From NCBI GenBank assembly GCA_964618855.1, contig CAZUCD010000076.1, positions 1-17,031 of the forward strand: DNA of 17,031 nt. The letters run 5' to 3'. Position 1 is the first letter of the stretch. Each line of letters opens with the position of its first letter. Shown here piece by piece: positions 14,193 to 17,031 of this stretch. A program made the translations under genes and the position numbers. Origin of the DNA: CAZUCD01 sp964618855. GTDB taxonomy: Bacteria > Sumerlaeota > Sumerlaeia > SLMS01 > JANRJK01. The notes under the pieces were generated by a model. That model saw nothing but the letters and a program-made list of their open reading frames with translations, did not search any database and had not been told where the DNA came from.

Positions 14193-15305
14193 TTGAGGGT
14201 CCTGCACGTCATTGACCACCTCGGGCCCGGCGGGGCCCAGACGCTACTGCTCGCCCTCGCGCGCGAGCAGCGGCGCACCGGGGTCGACGCCCGCGTGCTC
14301 TCCCTCCACGGGCCGGGGGCGAACACCCCGGCCTTCTCCGCCGCGGGCGTCCCCGCGGGACGCGCGGCCAGCTCGCGCCTCTCCCCCTTCATACCCGTGG
14401 CTCTGGTGCGCGCGGTCCGCCGGTTGCGACCGGACTTTGTACACGCCCACCTTGTCGTCTCCAGCGGGCTCTGCGAGTGGCTGCGTCCGGCGTTCCCGCG
14501 CGGCACTCGGGTCGTCTGCCACCTGCACAACCTGCACGCCGCCCACGGAGAGGACAAGTACCAGGACTTCGCCGAGCACCTGGTCTACCGCCGATGCGAC
14601 CTGGCCGTATGCTGCGGGCGCAGCGTCGCGCGCTCACTGCGGTCGAGGCCGGGAGGATGCCGCGTGCCGATCGCGGTGCTTCCCAACGCCATCGACGCCG
14701 ACCTGCTTCGCGACCGCGATCCGGTCGTGCGGCGCGAGGTCCGCGCGGAACTCGGCCTGCCGGAGGACGCGCGGGTCCTTGCATGCGTCGGCCGGCTCGT
14801 GATGCAGAAGAACCTCGGCTACGCCGTGGAGGTGGCGCGACGCCTGATGGCCCTCGCGCCCGATTCGCGGCTGCTGATCGTGGGGGACGGCCCCGAGCGT
14901 CCAGCCCTTCACGCGCAGGCCTCCGCCCCGGACCTCGCGCACGTCGTGCGGCTGCTTGGCCATCGCGGCGACGTGCCACGCATCCTGCAAGCGGCGGACA
15001 TCCTGCTCCTCACATCGCGCGAGGAGGGCTTCCCCATGGTCGCGCTGGAGGCCGCCGCGGCCGGCGTCCCGACCGCGGCCACCCCCTTTGCCTCCGCGCG
15101 CGAAGTCGTCCGGCCCGGCATGACCGGCTTTACCATCCCCTTCGACGATCCCGACCGCGCCGCCGGGGTGCTCGCGGCGGCCTTGTCCGACGGCGCCTCG
15201 CTCGCGCGCATGGGAACTGCGGCGCGGGACTTTGTCCGCGCCCACCACACGATCCCTGTGCTCGCGCGGCGCCTGCGCGCCGCATACGACCGCCTCCTCC
15301 CATGA
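14193..15305 (+). CDS. Family 4 (group 1) glycosyltransferase
   Basis: This 370-residue retaining GT-B enzyme has the N-terminal motif HLGPGGAQ (9-16), normal for the family. The C-terminal Rossmann half carries VGRLVMQKN (199-207), IVGDGPER (229-236), LGHRGDVPRILQAADILLLTS (255-275) and the EX7E motif EGFPMVALE with Glu278 and Glu286. A cytoplasmic or membrane-associated enzyme, it would add a sugar from a nucleotide donor to a lipid or glycan acceptor; donor and acceptor cannot be told. I chose the TTG start at 14193, since it places GPGGAQ at the usual distance from the N terminus; no ATG is available there and no clear ribosome site is visible. It lies 9 bases after the sugar kinase, so translation is probably coupled. 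Its stop is TGA at 15303-15305. Confidence 0.9.
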   Translation: MRVLHVIDHLGPGGAQTLLLALAREQRRTGVDARVLSLHGPGANTPAFSAAGVPAGRAASSRLSPFIPVALVRAVRRLRPDFVHAHLVVSSGLCEWLRPAFPRGTRVVCHLHNLHAAHGEDKYQDFAEHLVYRRCDLAVCCGRSVARSLRSRPGGCRVPIAVLPNAIDADLLRDRDPVVRREVRAELGLPEDARVLACVGRLVMQKNLGYAVEVARRLMALAPDSRLLIVGDGPERPALHAQASAPDLAHVVRLLGHRGDVPRILQAADILLLTSREEGFPMVALEAAAAGVPTAATPFASAREVVRPGMTGFTIPFDDPDRAAGVLAAALSDGASLARMGTAARDFVRAHHTIPVLARRLRAAYDRLLP

Positions 15306-15406
15306 TTGTCAAACCCCGGGCAATTCTTCACGCTGGCCCCCGTCGGCCGAGGGAGATCGTCCGCACATGGCCAGCCCGAATCCAACCAACCGGAGAATCC
15401 CAATGA
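15302..15406 (+). other. 34-codon open frame bridging the GT4 and peroxiredoxin genes (doubtful gene)
   Basis: An ATG at 15302 overlaps the GT4 stop as ATGA. Its frame runs 34 codons to a TGA at 15404-15406, which overlaps the peroxiredoxin ATG as ATGA. The peptide begins MIVKPRAILHAG and is basic, with no known motif. GC at third codon positions is only about 56 percent (19 of 34), well below the neighbouring genes, which speaks against a selected protein. It could still act as a translated leader that couples the two genes, or be chance. Confidence 0.2.
15392..15395 (+). promoter_or_regulatory. Ribosome binding site of the peroxiredoxin-like gene
   Basis: GGAG lies seven bases before the ATG at 15403. 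This favours that start over an in-frame ATG at 15367, which would place a hydrophilic stretch before the signal peptide. Confidence 0.55.
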
Positions 15407-16113
15407 ATCGCCTCGCGTTGACAGCGCTCGCCGCAGCCGCCGCCATCGCCGCAGTCCAAGCGGACGACAAGCCATCCTCCGAAAAGGATCACGCTCCTCC
15501 CAAGGCCGTTGCCAAGGAGGCGGCGGCGGACGTCCCGGCCTCCCCGGCCGACGCGAGGCCCATCGTCGTCGGGGCCAAGGCACCCGGCGCGAAGGTCGTC
15601 GACGCCGAAGGCAACGAGGTCGAACTCGCGGCCGAGTTCTCCGGCAAGACCACGCTCCTGATCTTCTACCGGGGCGGCTGGTGCCCATTCTGCACCGCGC
15701 ACCTCGCCCAGATTTCATCGGTCCGGGGCGAACTCGAGAAGCTCGGCATCAACATCATCGCCATCTCGCCGGAAAGCTCCGCGCACGTGAAGGAGTACGC
15801 TGGGAAAGGCAATCTCGGCTACAGGCTCCTCGGCGATCCGGACGGCGCCGCGTTGCGCGCCTATGGGGTCGCGTTCCGACTCGACGAGGCGACTGCGGCC
15901 AAGTACCGCGAGTACGGCGTGGACCTGGAGGAACGCTCCGGAGGGCGCACGCACCGCATGCTCCCTGTTCCCGCCGCCTTCCTTGTCGACCAAGCCGGAA
16001 CCGTCCGCTTCGCGCACTCCGATCCCGACTACAGGAAGCGCGTCGATCCCCAAGCCCTGCTCGATGCGGCGAAGTCGATTCTGGTCGCGCAGGAACCGCC
16101 CCCTCAAAACTGA
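15403..16113 (+). CDS. Secreted peroxiredoxin-like (AhpC/TSA) protein
   Basis: This 236-residue protein has an alanine-rich signal peptide at 1-20 (possible cut after AVQA), then a charged, alanine/proline-rich linker to about 52. The thioredoxin-fold domain has VGAKAPGAKVVDAEGNEVEL at 56-75 and LLIFYRGGWCPFC at 85-97. Cys94 and Cys97 form a CxxC pair, the arrangement of the peroxiredoxin-like family with YRGxWCPxC, not the classical PxxxTxxC peroxiredoxin. LGDPDGAALRAYGVAFR (143-159) and PAAFLVDQAGTVRF (190-203) are also typical. It probably reduces peroxides or disulphides outside the cytoplasmic membrane; its electron donor is unknown. The ATG at 15403 has GGAG seven bases upstream. It follows GT4 after 97 bases and may be in the same unit or have its own promoter; I see no clear promoter. 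A strong hairpin lies 48 bases after the stop. Confidence 0.88.
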   Translation: MNRLALTALAAAAAIAAVQADDKPSSEKDHAPPKAVAKEAAADVPASPADARPIVVGAKAPGAKVVDAEGNEVELAAEFSGKTTLLIFYRGGWCPFCTAHLAQISSVRGELEKLGINIIAISPESSAHVKEYAGKGNLGYRLLGDPDGAALRAYGVAFRLDEATAAKYREYGVDLEERSGGRTHRMLPVPAAFLVDQAGTVRFAHSDPDYRKRVDPQALLDAAKSILVAQEPPPQN

Positions 16114-16161
16114 CGCCGGTGCCGCGCCGGCATCTCGCGCATGCACCCCGCCCCAAAGAGG

Positions 16162-16194
16162 CCGGGCGCCCCGCGAAGTTCTTGGGGCGCCCGG
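16162..16194. terminator. Strong hairpin between convergent genes, probable two-way terminator
   Basis: Eleven bases at 16162-16172 (CCGGGCGCCCC) pair perfectly with 16184-16194 around an 11-base loop. It lies between the ends of the peroxiredoxin gene (+) and pnp (-), where a shared terminator is expected. There is no T-run on the plus strand and only a short CTCTTT after it on the minus strand, so it is not a classical intrinsic terminator. Each arm also contains the 8-base palindrome GGGCGCCC. Confidence 0.55.
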
Positions 16195-16226
16195 TGGGTG
16201 AGCATGGATTGCGAGATTGCGCGGAT

Positions 16227-17031
16227 TTACTCGTTGCCGCGCGGCGGGCGGGGCGGACGCGGGCGGCGGGAGTGGCCGCCGTCGTGCCCTTCCTCAGAGG
16301 CGCCAGCCTCGGCGTGCTCGCGCCGGTGCGGGCGGTCGCCGCCGTGACGCGGCCCGCGGTCGTGGCGGTCTCCGCGGTCTCCGCGGGGCTCGCGCTCGCG
16401 CTCGACGTGGCCCTCCGGCACCGGCAGCAGCGCCTTGCGCGAGAGCCTCACGCGGCCGCGCGCCTTGTCCACCTCGACCACCTTGACCGTCACGACGTCG
16501 CCCTCCTTCAGGACGTCCGTCACCTGGTTGACGCGCCGGTACTCCAGTTCGCTGATGTGGATCATCCCGTCCTTGCCGGGGCCGAGCTGAACGATCGCGC
16601 CCGACTCGATCGTCCGGACCACCGTGCCCGTGACGATGCTCCCTTCCTCCAGGTCCTCGACGATGTTGCGGATCATCGCGATGGCGGCGTCGGCCTTGGA
16701 CTTCTCGGAGGACAGGATGTAGACGGAGCCGTCGTCCTCGATGTCCACCTGCGCGCCTGAGGTTTCGACGATCTCGCGGATGATCTTGCCACCGGAGCCG
16801 ATGACCTCGCGGATCTTCTCCGTGGGGATCTTGAGGATCGTGATGCGCGGGGTCTGGGGCTTGAGCTCGGCGCGGACCTCGGGGAGCGCCGCCTCCATCT
16901 TGCCCAGGATGTGCTCGCGCCCGGCGCGCGCCTGCTCCAGCGCCTTGCGCATCACTTCGTGCGTCATGCCCTCGATCTTGATGTCCATCTGGAGGGCCGT
17001 GATGCCCTTGCGCGACCCCGTGACCTTGAAG
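16227..17031 (-). CDS. pnp: Polynucleotide phosphorylase, C-terminal part (partial at the right edge)
   Basis: The frame is open to the right edge and shows about 267 residues. It enters at FKVTGSRKGITALQMDIKIEG, the end of the second RNase PH domain. A KH domain follows, with the GSGG RNA-binding loop in EKIREVIGSGGKIIREI. Next is an S1 domain from about GSIVTGTVV to GRVRLSRKALL. The last 65 or so residues are low-complexity, rich in Arg, Gly, Asp, His and Pro, starting near EREREPRGDRGDRHDRG; such tails occur in several pnp lineages and may bind RNA or partners. The enzyme degrades RNA from the 3' end using phosphate, and can add tails, in the cytoplasm. The stop is TAA at 16229-16227. Start and the first catalytic core domain are outside the window. 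Confidence 0.96.
   Translation of the reverse strand, partial: FKVTGSRKGITALQMDIKIEGMTHEVMRKALEQARAGREHILGKMEAALPEVRAELKPQTPRITILKIPTEKIREVIGSGGKIIREIVETSGAQVDIEDDGSVYILSSEKSKADAAIAMIRNIVEDLEEGSIVTGTVVRTIESGAIVQLGPGKDGMIHISELEYRRVNQVTDVLKEGDVVTVKVVEVDKARGRVRLSRKALLPVPEGHVEREREPRGDRGDRHDRGPRHGGDRPHRREHAEAGASEEGHDGGHSRRPRPPRPPRGNE

Noticed and set aside
15306..15334. TTGTCA at 15306 as a -35 box for the peroxiredoxin gene
   Set aside because: The -10 position (CACGCT at 17-base spacing) does not resemble the consensus, so I do not call a promoter.
16115..16131. Small GCCGG/CCGGC hairpin just after the peroxiredoxin stop as a terminator
   Set aside because: The stem is only five base pairs and unsupported by a T-run; the 11-base hairpin downstream is the better candidate.
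16365..16382. Two-copy 9-base tandem repeat as a mobile or CRISPR-like repeat
   Set aside because: It encodes the repeated GDR unit in the pnp tail and has only two copies, so it is coding low complexity.
15306..16760. A 484-codon plus-strand frame across the peroxiredoxin gene and opposite pnp
   Set aside because: It overlaps two well-supported genes in other frames, and its translation looks like out-of-frame high-GC sequence.

Overview
This is a bacterial window of very high GC with strong G/C bias at third codon positions. No mobile element, CRISPR array, rRNA or tRNA is visible. The genes are tightly packed and no stretch longer than about 115 bases lacks a gene. HPr kinase, MutS2 with a Smr domain, polynucleotide phosphorylase, secreted proteins and GT-C membrane glycosyltransferases suggest a high-GC bacterium, probably diderm. 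The gene mix would fit a less-studied phylum such as a Planctomycetota/Verrucomicrobiota/Sumerlaeota-like lineage. That placement is a guess and cannot be proven from this sequence. Starts are often non-ATG (TTG, GTG), and several gene pairs join through 4-base stop/start overlaps.

Layout, left to right. (1) The last 20 codons of aspartate-semialdehyde dehydrogenase (asd, +) end at 63. (2) A minus-strand operon follows: mutS2 (1360-3870), an alpha/beta hydrolase (498-1319) and a small secreted protein of unknown function (106-501). (3) Divergent from mutS2 across 102 bases is a plus-strand operon: hprK (3973-4917), then two tandem paralogous membrane proteins (4922-6979 and 6976-8859). Both resemble the TMTC/O-mannosyltransferase-like GT-C family and carry C-terminal TPR-like helical repeats. 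(4) Converging on it is a two-gene minus-strand unit: a polyprenyl-phosphate-sugar-synthase-like family 2 glycosyltransferase (9772-10551) and a SAM-dependent methyltransferase (8756-9775). The methyltransferase 3' end overlaps the second GT-C gene by 104 bases in antisense. (5) Divergent again is a plus-strand unit: a large hybrid-free sensor histidine kinase (10640-13210), a BadF/GlcNAc-kinase-type sugar kinase (13218-14183), a GT4 glycosyltransferase (14193-15305) and a secreted peroxiredoxin-like protein (15403-16113). (6) The 3' part of polynucleotide phosphorylase (pnp, -) enters from the right edge. A strong hairpin separates it from the peroxiredoxin gene.

How the genes may work together: regions 3-5 form a carbohydrate-centred neighbourhood. 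The family 2 enzyme could make a lipid-linked sugar that the two GT-C proteins transfer outside the membrane. The methyltransferase and GT4 enzyme may modify or extend a surface glycan, and the sugar kinase may salvage amino sugar. HprK and the histidine kinase would be the regulatory inputs. The enzyme families are well supported by motifs. The pathway linking them is inference from proximity.
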